Below, piece after piece: positions 20,301 to 28,562 of a stretch of DNA of 64,000 nucleotides (its first letter is position 1; every line of letters begins with the position of its first letter). The notes below the pieces were generated by a model. That model was not told the DNA's origin. It saw nothing but the letters and a program-made list of their open reading frames with translations, and searched no databases. Both the position numbers and the translations under genes were made by a program. The DNA comes from Candidatus Accumulibacter proximus (GTDB lineage Bacteria > Pseudomonadota > Gammaproteobacteria > Burkholderiales > Rhodocyclaceae): assembly GCA_016709675.1 (NCBI GenBank), contig JADJMH010000001.1, forward strand, positions 1 through 64,000, read 5' to 3'.

Positions 20301-22516
20301 GTCTTGCCGGTGGTGACATCGGCGTCGGAGTCGACGGTGTCGAAGCCGTTGGCGCCCACGTTCTGGCCCGTGACACCGTGCCCGCCGGCGCACTGAACTG
20401 CACCTGGTACTGCTGGCCCGGGGTCAGCCCGGCAAAGTTGTAGATGCCATCCGCACCCGTCGTGGTGGTCGCCGTGGTGTCGCCGATGCCGTTGATCAGC
20501 CCGTCCGCCCCGCCGCCGATCAGCGTGACAGTGGCGCCGACGATGCCGACCTCACCGGTCGTCTGCTTGCCGTCGCCGTTGGTGTCGGTCCACAGCCGGT
20601 CGCCCAGGCTGGCGGTGACGATCTCACCAAAATTGTTCTCGACGCTGTTCGCGCCCGAGCCCAGCGTGATGCCGCTGAGCACGTCGTTGACCGCGTTGCT
20701 GCCGCCCGTGCTGCCCACGGTGTCCTTGCCGTCGATGAAGCCCGCCGGCTGCGCCGCTCACCGTGTAGGTGCCCGGCGCCAGGTTGATGAACTGGTAGAA
20801 CCCATTCGCGTCTGTCGTGGCCGTGGCCGTCACCGGCTGACCCAATCCGTTCGTGCCCGTGAGCGTCAGCACCACGCCAGCGATGGCCGGCTCGCTGTTG
20901 CGCACACCGTCGTTGCCCACGTCCTTGTACACATAACCCGACAGCTTGGCCGGTGCGTACCCCCGCGTCCAGCGTCGGGTTGTGCTCGCCTCGGGCCAGC
21001 GTGACGATCTGCGTCTTGCCGGTGGTGACATCGGCGTCAGGTCGACGGTGTCGAAGCCGTTGGCGCCCACGTTCTGGCCCGTGAACACCGTGCCCGCCGG
21101 CGCACTGAACTGCACCTGGTACTGCTGGCCCGGGGTCAGCCCGGCAAAGTTGTAGATGCCATCCGCACCCGTCGTGGTGGTCGCCGTGGTGTCGCCGATG
21201 CCGTTGATCAGCCCGTCCGCCCCGCCGCCGATCAGCGTGACAGTGGCGCCGACGATGCCGACCTCACCGGTCGTCTGCTTGCCGTCGCCGTTGGTGTCGG
21301 TCCTGGCCGGTCGCCCAGGCTGGCGGTGACGATCTCACCAAAATTGTTCTCGACACTGTTCGCGCCCGGCCCAGCGTGATGCCGCTGAGCACGTCGTTGA
21401 CCGCGTTGCTGCCGCCCGTGCTGCCCACGGTGTCCTTGCCGTCGATGAAGCCCGCCGGCTGCGCCGCTCACCGTGTAGGTGCCCGGCGCCAGGTTGATGA
21501 ACTGGTAGAACCCATTCGCGTCTGTCGTGGCCGTGGCCGTCACCGGCTGACCCAATCCGTTCGTGCCCGTGAGCGTCAGCACCACGCCAGCGATGGCCGG
21601 CTCGCTGTTGCGCACACCGTCGTTGCCCACGTCCTTGTACACATAACCCGACAGCTTGGCCGGTGCGTACACCCCCGCGTCCAGCGTCGGGTTGTGCTCG
21701 CCTTGGGCCAGCGTGACGATCTGCGTCTTGCCGGTGGTGACATCGGCGTCGGAGTCGACGGTGTCGAAGCCGTTGGCGCCCACGTTCTGGCCCGTGAACA
21801 CCGTGCCCGCCGGCGCACTGAACTGCACCTGGTACTGCTGGCCCGGGGTCAGCCCGGCAAAGTTGTAGATGCCATCCGCACCCGTCGTGGTGGTCGCCGT
21901 GGTGTCGCCGATGCCGTTGATCAGCCCGTCCGCCCCGCCGCCGATCAGCGTGACAGTGGCGCCGACGATGCCGACCTCACCGGTCGTCTGCTTGCCGTCG
22001 CCGTTGGTGTCGGTCCTAGCCGGTCGCCCAGGCTGGCGGTGACGATCTCACCAAAATTGTTCTCGACGCTGTTCGCGCCCGAGCCCAGCGTGATGCCGCT
22101 GAGCACGTCGTTGACCGCGTTGCTGCCGCCCGTGCTGCCCACGGTGCACCCCCGCGTCCAGCGTCGGGTTGTGCTCGCCTTGGGCCAGCGTGACGATCTG
22201 CGTCTTGCCGGTGGTGACATCGGCGTCGGAGTCGACGGTGTCGAAGCCGTTGGCGCCCACGTTCTGGCCCGTGAACACCGTGCCCGCCGGCGCACTGAAC
22301 TGCACCTGGTACTGCTGGCCCGGGGTCAGCCCGGCAAAGTTGTAGATGCCATCCGCACCCGTCGTGGTGGTCGCCGTGGTGTCGCCGATGCCGTTGATCA
22401 GCCCGTCCGCCCCGCCGCCGATCAGCGTGACAGTGGCGCCGACGATGCCGACCTCACCGGTCGTCTGCTTGCCGTCGCCGTTGGTGTCGGTCCACAGCCG
22501 GTCGCCCAGGCTGGCG
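17047..22516 (-). repeat. 714-bp tandem repeats (SdrD-B module pairs), at least seven units
   Basis: The marker gatctcaccaaaattgttc recurs at about 17047, 17761, 18477, 19192, 19904, 20620, 21331 and 22044. The spacings are 711-716 bp against an in-frame 714 (238 codons). Each unit encodes two SdrD-B-like modules of about 126 and 110 residues. Between units the DNA is almost identical, except at six sites that carry small indels or substitutions: near the second module start, the GYVYKDV site, the GVYAP site, the VDSDAD site, the VFTGQN site and the LWTDTN site. The last unit in gene order before the unique 5' part (22044-22146) is truncated. Such identity implies recent amplification, gene conversion or assembly collapse. 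Confidence 0.9.
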
Positions 22517-24030
22517 CGCTCCGGCAGCACCCGCACGAGGTAGTCCTCGACCTCGCCGTTGGTCGCGTTGTTGGTGGCCGTCAGGCCGGTGTCGGTGCTG
22601 ATCCGGAAGCGCGCACCGAGGTCCTGACCGACAACCGCGCCGGTGGGCACGTTGAAGGTCAGCGCCGCGTTGCCGCTGAAGCCGTTGGCCACCGCCGCCG
22701 TCGCGGTCTCGTTGGCGTCGAGAAAGTCGCCGTCGTAGTTCCAGTCAACGAAGCCGTACAGCGTCGCGGCGCTGCCGATGCTGTTGTTGACGTTGACGTT
22801 GAAGGTCGTGCTCTGGCCGGCGATGATCGACGCCGGAAGCGTCACACCCGTCTCGTCGTCCGTGCCGGGCGCAACCGTGGAGTCGTCCCCGGTCGCCGTG
22901 GCGTTGGGCTGTGCGGCCACCTCCGCATCGGTGTTCGTCGCGCCCATGCGCAGGGTCTGGTCGGGAATAACGTGGTACGCCCCCAGTACGCTGCCGTATG
23001 TCGACGAGGGCAGGTCACCGAAGTCGCGCAGCTGATAACCAAAGTCCTGCAGCAGATTGACCTCTCCGGGCGTGAGGACCTCGGTCGACATACTATCGTT
23101 GCCGCCATCCGGGTCGACCGTGTTGACGAATCCGACGCCCGTCAGCGTCGTGGTATCCACCTGAACCTTGTAAGTGATACCGGGGCCGGCGTTGGGCCCG
23201 GCAAGAAGCGGGCCGAAGAAGTAGTAGCCGGTTTCAACGTCGGAAGTATCCGGGTTGTCGCCGGTCACCGTGCTGCCGATGACCACGAAGCCCCCTGGAC
23301 CGGAACCATCCACGTCGGCCAGTAGGTTGACCGTCACACCGTTCATGCCCTCGCCCGAATCGGGCAGCGAATTGCTGTTGCGATCGAAGAAGACGGTATC
23401 GCCGATACCCGCTGTCTTGACCTCGATGATGGTCGGCTGATAGGTCGGCTGCGTCCCGCCCGGAGAAAGGATCACTCCGATATCTTGACCGGCTTGCGAC
23501 ACGAAGTTAGCGCCATTGGCGACAGCCAAAGCCTCAAGCTGATTAGCCCTCCCCTGATCGTACGAACCGAGCGAAGCCGTCGCCGCGGAGGTTATTGTGT
23601 CGTCCAGCAATTGCCAAATTGCCAACTGTACATCGCCCAATGTGTACGTTGTGCCTGCGTACAGGTAGCCGCCGCCAACGACGTTGCCAGCTTCGATGAC
23701 GTTGTTGAAGAGCCAGTTGATTTCCTGCAAGCTGCTGAGGTAGGGCATAGGATTCTGCGAGACACCATTCGGAAGCACTCCGCCCGGAACAGCCCCATAG
23801 CTTGAATAGACATTAACGCTATAAAGCGTACTCGCGTCAGCAACGATATTCTTGTCGGTCCGAATGCACCAGGCGTCATAGAAGCCATCAAGCAGGCCGC
23901 CATTGCTGATGGTGGCGTTGAAATAGCTGGGTAAGCCTTCAACGGGGCCACCCACCCGCTCCGAACGATTGAGAAGTTCGGTCGCTGTGGCTGGAAGCGA
24001 TTGGTTGAAAACCGTGAATGAGGTGGCCAT
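22048..24030 (-). CDS. 5' open part of the giant surface protein (thioester-like, SdrD-B, GEVED)
   Basis: An uninterrupted frame from the ATG at 24030. Residues 1-170 contain WCIRTDKNI and later GDVQLAIWQLLDD, the Cys and VQ.AIW arrangement seen in TQXA/thioester domains that form a Cys-Gln bond for covalent adhesion; I infer this from spacing only. Then comes an SdrD-B module (GIGDTVFFDRNSNSLPDSGE), followed by a DFGDLPSSTYG linker and a GEVED domain (VDWNYDGDFLDANE to TNGEVEDYLVRV), both typical of large bacterial surface proteins. The first SdrD-B-type half-repeat follows (SLGDRLWTDTNGDGKQTTGE). The frame is lost at about 22146, at a junction where part of a repeat unit is missing. There is no Sec signal peptide, which fits type I export. 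Confidence 0.7.
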   Translation of the reverse strand: MATSFTVFNQSLPATATELLNRSERVGGPVEGLPSYFNATISNGGLLDGFYDAWCIRTDKNIVADASTLYSVNVYSSYGAVPGGVLPNGVSQNPMPYLSSLQEINWLFNNVIEAGNVVGGGYLYAGTTYTLGDVQLAIWQLLDDTITSAATASLGSYDQGRANQLEALAVANGANFVSQAGQDIGVILSPGGTQPTYQPTIIEVKTAGIGDTVFFDRNSNSLPDSGEGMNGVTVNLLADVDGSGPGGFVVIGSTVTGDNPDTSDVETGYYFFGPLLAGPNAGPGITYKVQVDTTTLTGVGFVNTVDPDGGNDSMSTEVLTPGEVNLLQDFGYQLRDFGDLPSSTYGSVLGAYHVIPDQTLRMGATNTDAEVAAQPNATATGDDSTVAPGTDDETGVTLPASIIAGQSTTFNVNVNNSIGSAATLYGFVDWNYDGDFLDANETATAAVANGFSGNAALTFNVPTGAVVGQDLGARFRISTDTGLTATNNATNGEVEDYLVRVLPERASLGDRLWTDTNGDGKQTTGEVGIVGATVTLIGGGADGLINGIGDTTATTTTGADGIYNFAGLTPGQQYQVQFSAPAGTVFTGQNVGANGFDTVDSDADVTTGKTQIVTLAQGEHNPTLDAGVHRGQHGRQQRGQRRAQRHHAGLGREQRREQFW

Positions 24031-24394
24031 GACTAGATCTCCGTTGAGCAAGGTGCGGTAATCATCTGACTGGTGAAGGTCGGGTTCGAACAGCAATCAC
24101 AGGCCACCTGAAAAGCAAGATTCATGCCCTAGATTGCATGTGACTGCTATAATAAGCACTCGCGTGGTCCTGCGACCGCCAGGCGACCTGAACTGTAAAA
24201 TTTTCCGACACCCTGACGCTTCACGGCCGGCAAACAGCCGCAAGATGCGACCTCCCACGGCAGGCGGAACAGGCATTGGCGAGGAACCGGGATCAGCAGG
24301 CACACGCCTCGCCGACCGGTGTCGTCCGCCGTGTATGGACGATGTCTTGGCGCGGCCGGGAACGCCGTCCGGCACGCTTCGTTCCGATCGCCAG
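24031..24394. other. Upstream region of the giant gene
   Basis: No gene is recognised. An A+T-richer patch at about 24140-24165 (with ctataataagc) could hold a promoter, but its direction is not decided by the sequence. Confidence 0.3.
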
Positions 24395-24610
24395 TCGCTG
24401 GATCACCCGTGGAGGCAACGGGGACGCTTGACATGATCAAGGCAGCCAGGACGATTTCACTCGGGTACCGGGAGGCGTCGACCCCCTTTTCGTACCCGGG
24501 CAACGATAACCAGCCCTGGGGCTATTCGGTCGATCTGTGCACCCGGGTGCTGGCAGCGATCGTCAGACAGCTGGCTATTGACGAACGGCCGACAGTCAGC
24601 GGGTGTCTGG
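24395..24610 (+). pseudogene. Fragment of a GltI-type amino-acid-binding protein
   Basis: One frame reads GTLDMIKAARTISLGYREAS, then TPFSYPGNDNQPWGYSVDL, then CTRVLAAIVRQL. This is the N-terminal lobe of glutamate/aspartate periplasmic binding proteins (family pattern GTL.KI...I.LGyRe.s.PFSY...GYS.DlC). Only about 65 residues remain. The signal peptide and the rest of the roughly 300-residue protein are missing, so it is a remnant of a deleted transporter gene. Confidence 0.7.
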
Positions 24611-24979
24611 TTCGTGCCGCTGGTGGTCCTCGTCGACGAGGTCCCGGTCGGCATGCCAGGCTGCACGCCCGACCAGAGGCATGATGATGAACAGCCTGTT
24701 GGCCGGCTTGGCGTTCCTGCCACGCCTGCCACTGTGGCTTCTTGCGGCGGGCCGATCAGCCCAGGCTTGCAAGGACCCGCGCAGCGAGTGAGGCCCAGAC
24801 TCGCTGCCAGAAGCTGACCGCCGCAAGCAGCGCTTGACTCGGAAGCGCTCTCGCTTACAATCCGGGCGGAAGTCACCACTCGGCGCTTGGCGCCGTGTCT
24901 ATTCGATGCCGAGGCCAGGCTGCAGCGCTGCTGCTGGTGAAGCGGCAGTTTTTCCTTGCTGAAAAGGGGAGGTTTTGGA

Positions 24980-25206
24980 ATGAATGGTCTTCTGCTGCTC
25001 TTGGGACGCACCGCCGGCATCGGCGGCCTGCTCCTGTGCGTCTTTGCTGCCGTGGTACGCCTGCAGGGAACTTCTATATGGGCGGCTTTCAGTTGACGAC
25101 TTTCCTCCAGGCGGGCATTGGCGCAATCGTTGTCGGCTGCTTTTTCCTGTTGTGGGCACTGACCGCGTCGGGCAAGACGGTCAGTGCGGTTCGATCGCCG
25201 GACTGA
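24980..25206 (+). pseudogene. Small two-helix membrane protein with a one-base frame break
   Basis: The ATG at 24980 has an excellent ribosome site (GGGGAGG, 8 nt upstream). The first frame gives MNGLLLLLGRTAGIGGLLLC and AAVVRLQG, one membrane helix. It then stops early, but a second frame continues naturally with NFYMGGFQLTTFLQAGIGAI and VVGCFFLLWALTAS to the stop at 25206. Adding one base near 25068 would join them into a protein of about 76 residues with two membrane helices. Family unknown. The frame break may be a sequencing error. It lies about 150 nt before the type I secretion operon, in the same direction. Confidence 0.6.
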
Positions 25207-25358
25207 TCGTCTGCGAACTTGCAGAAGTCGCAGGAAGCATGAACGAGTGCACATTCTCGCTGATCATCGTCAGGCATCATTCGTCCTGCGAGCAACGCGA
25301 CAGGTATCGGCTGCTGGCCATGCCGAGGGAGTAACATGGTTTCCAGGGAAGCGTGTCG

Positions 25359-27140
25359 ATGACGAAGAACCTCCAGCAACGCCCCGAACTCGAAGAGGCG
25401 CTGCTGTCCTTTCGCCGGGCCTTCCTGACCGTCGGCGCTTTCAGCTTCTTCATCAATCTGCTGATGCTCACACCGGCCATCTACATGCTCCAGATCTACG
25501 ACCGCGCGCTGGGGAGCAGCAACGTCACGACGTTGCTGATGCTCACCCTGATTATGCTCGGCTTGTTTGCATTGATGTCCCTGCTCGAATGGATCAGGTC
25601 GATGGTTCTCGTGCGCGTCGGGGCGCGGCTTGATCTCGACGTCAATACCCGGGTCTTCAACGCCACTTTCGAACGTAACCTCCGGCAAGCCGGCCAGAAT
25701 CCTGCGCAAGCGCTGAATGATCTTTCGTCGATGCGGCAGACGCTGACCGGTGCCGGCCTGATCGCCCTGACGGACGCACCATGGATGCCGATCTATCTGA
25801 TCGTGATCTTCATGCTGCACGTGCAACTGGGCGTCTTCGCGCTGATCGGCGTGCTGTTGCTGGTGGCACTGGCGGTAGTCAACGAGCGCATTTCGGCCGC
25901 ACCGCTGGCGGAAGCGCAGAAGCTTGCGATGGCGGCCAGCACGCAGGCCAACAACCATCTGCGCAATGCCGAAGTGATCGAAGCCATGGGCATGCTACCG
26001 GCGATCCGTCGGCGCTGGTTCCAGTTGCACCAGAAGTTCCTGATGCAGCAGGCGCTGGCGAGTGATCGCGCCGGCGTACTGAACGCCTTGACCCGCTTCG
26101 CGCGCATCTCGATGCAGTCGCTGGCGCTGGGTTATGGCGCGCTGCTGGCGATCCATGGCGAGATCACTCCGGGCATGATGATTGCCGGGTCAATCCTCGT
26201 TGGGCGGGCGCTGGCGCCGGTCGAAGTATTGATTGCCAACTGGAAGCAACTGGTTTCAGCACGCGCTGCCTACCAGCGCCTGACCGAACTCCTGCGCATC
26301 TATCCTGCACGTGTCGCCGGGATGCCCTTGCCGAGGCCGCTGGGTGACGTGCGGGTCGACGGCGCTGCGACGGCCGCGCCGGGGAGCAAGGTGCTGATTC
26401 TCAGGAACGTGAATTTCAGCCTCAAGGCAGGAGAGGTGGTGGCAGTGATCGGCCCCAGTGCGTCCGGCAAATCCACCCTGGCGCGCATGCTGGTTGGCAT
26501 CTGGCCCGCGCTGGCCGGTTCCGTCCGCCTCGATGGTGCGGACATATTCGCCTGGAACAAGGACGAACTCGGTCCCTACCTGGGTTACTTGCCGCAGGAC
26601 ATCGAGCTGTTTGACGGCACGGTGGCCGAGAACATCGCTCGCTTCGGCGAGGTCGATTCGGACCAGGTTCTGGCGGCAGCACAGGCCGCGGGTGTCCACG
26701 AACTGATCCTGCTGCTTCCCAAGGGCTATGACACGCCGCTTGGCGACGCGGGTAGCGCCCTCTCGGGTGGCCAGAAGCAACGGATCGGCCTGGCGCGAGC
26801 CCTGTACGGTGACCCCGCGCTGATCGTCCTCGATGAGCCGAATTCCAACCTGGACGATCAGGGCGAGGCAGCTCTGGCCGAAACGATCCGACGCCTGAAG
26901 GCGAAGCGGCGTACGGTGGTCATCATTACCCATCGATTGACCACGCTGGCGGTGGCCGACAGCATTCTGGTCATGCACGAGGGAACGGTGAAGGTGCATG
27001 GTCCACGCGACCAGGTGTTGGCCGCCATTCGATCGGGGAATGCGCCGACGGCGGCTGGTCGCACAGAGAACGCGGCTCGTCCGGCGCCACCGGTGGCGGT
27101 CCCCGGCAGCTTTTCCGTGGCACCGATTGTCGGCGCCTGA
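25359..27140 (+). CDS. Type I secretion ABC transporter (PrtD/AprD-like permease-ATPase)
   Basis: A 593-residue inner membrane exporter. The N-terminal half has a six-helix ABC transporter domain (FSFFINLLMLTPAIYMLQIY and following). The C-terminal ATPase has Walker A GPSASGKST, Q-loop YLPQDIELFDGT, signature LSGGQKQR, Walker B LIVLDEPNS and H-loop ITHRLT. It lacks the extra N-terminal C39 peptidase of bacteriocin exporters, so it belongs to the PrtD/AprD group that exports C-terminally signalled proteins. The ATG at 25359 is chosen because AGGGA sits about 9 nt upstream; an in-frame GTG at 25353 is too close to that site. It is the first gene of an ABC-HlyD-TolC operon, and its probable substrate is the divergent giant protein. 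Confidence 0.92.
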   Translation: MTKNLQQRPELEEALLSFRRAFLTVGAFSFFINLLMLTPAIYMLQIYDRALGSSNVTTLLMLTLIMLGLFALMSLLEWIRSMVLVRVGARLDLDVNTRVFNATFERNLRQAGQNPAQALNDLSSMRQTLTGAGLIALTDAPWMPIYLIVIFMLHVQLGVFALIGVLLLVALAVVNERISAAPLAEAQKLAMAASTQANNHLRNAEVIEAMGMLPAIRRRWFQLHQKFLMQQALASDRAGVLNALTRFARISMQSLALGYGALLAIHGEITPGMMIAGSILVGRALAPVEVLIANWKQLVSARAAYQRLTELLRIYPARVAGMPLPRPLGDVRVDGAATAAPGSKVLILRNVNFSLKAGEVVAVIGPSASGKSTLARMLVGIWPALAGSVRLDGADIFAWNKDELGPYLGYLPQDIELFDGTVAENIARFGEVDSDQVLAAAQAAGVHELILLLPKGYDTPLGDAGSALSGGQKQRIGLARALYGDPALIVLDEPNSNLDDQGEAALAETIRRLKAKRRTVVIITHRLTTLAVADSILVMHEGTVKVHGPRDQVLAAIRSGNAPTAAGRTENAARPAPPVAVPGSFSVAPIVGA

Positions 27141-27156
27141 TTTGCGAGCCGGGAGC

Positions 27157-28560
27157 ATGGCGATCAATCTGTTTAAGCGAAAGAAGGCAAGCGACAGCGG
27201 CCTCCGCGAGGTCAGTGATGTCGGTGATGTCAGTGATGTCAGCGACAGGAAGACAGCGGCAATAGCGGGCGTCGATATCAATCATGCACGTGCTTCCCGG
27301 CTCGGTTGGCTAGTGCTGGCCATCGGCTTCGGCGGCTTTCTGTTGTGGGCTGCCCTGGCGCCGCTCGACCAAGGAGTGCCGGCCAGTGGTCAGGTGGTGG
27401 TGACCGGTAACCGCAAGACGGTACAGAATCTGGGGCCCGGAATGGTTCAGGCCATCCTGGTCAAGGACGGCGATGAGGTCAAGGGCGGCGATGTGCTCGT
27501 GCGACTGGACCCAACCCAGGCCCGCTCGCAGTATGAAGTGGCTCGCAGTCAGTGGTTCGTGGTCAAGGCAGCCGAGGCAAGACTGCTGGCCGACGCCCAG
27601 GGGAGTTCGGAAATCGTCTTTCCCGACGAACTGCTGAAGGAGAAGGACGATCCGCGAGCAGCCAGTGCGATGGCCGTCCAGAGACAATTGCTGCGCTCCC
27701 GGCAGGCGGGCCTGGCCGCCGAACTCGGGGCGATGAAGAACATGCTGGCCGGCCTCCAGTCGTCTGCCAGAGGACTCGAGGCTACCCGGCGCGCCAAGGA
27801 GGAGCAAACCAGGTTGCTGCTCGAGGAACTGAAGGGACTGCGGGACCTCGCCGCCGATGGCTATTTGCCACGCAATCGCCTGTCGGAGCAGGAACGTCTT
27901 CTGGCCCAGCTCAGTGGCGCCATTTCCGAGGATCTGGGGAACCTGGGCCGCACGCAGCAAAGCATCGGCGAGGTCAGGATGCGCATGGTGGCGCGCCAGC
28001 AGGAGTATGACAAGGAGGTCGACAGCGGGCTGGCTGAAGTCCAGAAGGAAGCCACTGCGCTGGATAGCCGTCTCACCGGACTGGCTTTTGAACTGGCCAA
28101 CACCGAGGTGCGCGCCCCGTCCGAAGGCATCATCGTCGGCTTGAGCATTCATACCGTCGGCGGCGTGTTGGCGCAGGGTACCCCGCTGATGGACGTGGTG
28201 CCGAAGAACGAACCATTACGCATCGAGGTGCAGATTCCGACGACGTTGATCGACAAGGTCCGTCTGGGTTTGCCGGTCGACATCACTTTTCCGGCGTTCA
28301 ACCAGCGAACCACGCCGCAGATTCCGGGCGAGTTTGTCCAGGTGGCTGCCGACGCGACGACCGATCCGCAGGCGAAGGTCCCGCCGTTCTATCGTGGTCA
28401 GGTGGTGGTGACCGAGGCCGGCATGAAAAAACTGAAGATGCACGAAATCAAGGCTGGAATGCCCGCCGAGGTGTTCATCAAGACCGGCGAGCGGACGATG
28501 CTGAACTATCTGTTCAAGCCGATGCTCGATCGGATGAAGTCGGCCCTGACTGAGGAGTGA
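27157..28560 (+). CDS. HlyD-family type I secretion periplasmic adaptor
   Basis: About 467 residues from the ATG at 27157 (MAINLFKRKK), which has CGGGAG just upstream. A cytoplasmic N-terminus with a small internal repeat (SDVGDVSDVSD, from 9-nt DNA repeats) leads to one membrane helix (WLVLAIGFGGFLLWAAL). Then come a biotinyl-lipoyl half-motif (VVVTGNRKTVQNLGPGMVQ), a long coiled-coil hairpin (about residues 140-330), the second lipoyl half (EVRAPSEGIIVGL) and a beta-barrel ending in the HlyD signature MPAEVFIKTGERTML. It links the inner membrane ABC protein to the outer membrane TolC-type channel. The gene starts 14 nt after the ABC gene. Confidence 0.92.
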   Translation: MAINLFKRKKASDSGLREVSDVGDVSDVSDRKTAAIAGVDINHARASRLGWLVLAIGFGGFLLWAALAPLDQGVPASGQVVVTGNRKTVQNLGPGMVQAILVKDGDEVKGGDVLVRLDPTQARSQYEVARSQWFVVKAAEARLLADAQGSSEIVFPDELLKEKDDPRAASAMAVQRQLLRSRQAGLAAELGAMKNMLAGLQSSARGLEATRRAKEEQTRLLLEELKGLRDLAADGYLPRNRLSEQERLLAQLSGAISEDLGNLGRTQQSIGEVRMRMVARQQEYDKEVDSGLAEVQKEATALDSRLTGLAFELANTEVRAPSEGIIVGLSIHTVGGVLAQGTPLMDVVPKNEPLRIEVQIPTTLIDKVRLGLPVDITFPAFNQRTTPQIPGEFVQVAADATTDPQAKVPPFYRGQVVVTEAGMKKLKMHEIKAGMPAEVFIKTGERTMLNYLFKPMLDRMKSALTEE

Positions 28561-28562
28561 GC

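Larger units (their letters stand above)
13594..24030 (-). pseudogene. Giant SdrD-like repeat surface protein gene, reading frame broken in the repeats
   Basis: One gene can be followed for 10.4 kb (about 3,480 codons). The ATG at 24030 has the ribosome site GGAGAT 6 nt upstream. In order the product has: an N-terminal domain resembling thioester (TQXA) domains; an SdrD B-type module; a GEVED domain; tandem 238-residue units each made of two SdrD-B-like modules; two IEKKTNG modules; three copies of a roughly 170-residue surface domain; and a Ca-binding EF-hand-like C-terminus. As sequenced the frame changes many times inside the repeats, so no full-length product is encoded. The indels recur at fixed places in each unit and may be assembly errors. 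A complete type I secretion system lies divergently upstream at 25.4-29.9 kb and is the likely exporter. No RTX nonapeptides were seen. Confidence 0.8.

Noticed and set aside
17047..22516. CRISPR or other short-repeat array
   Set aside because: The repeat unit is 714 bp, nearly contiguous and coding, with no spacers.
21376..23325. Long plus-strand open frame in the 714-bp repeats
   Set aside because: It is the reverse of SdrD-B and GEVED coding sequence; the protein is low-complexity Arg/Ala-rich and matches nothing.
24681..24791. Short plus-strand frame with a hydrophobic start (MMMNSLLAGLAF)
   Set aside because: No ribosome site, only 37 codons and a weak resemblance to acyltransferase N-termini; left as intergenic.
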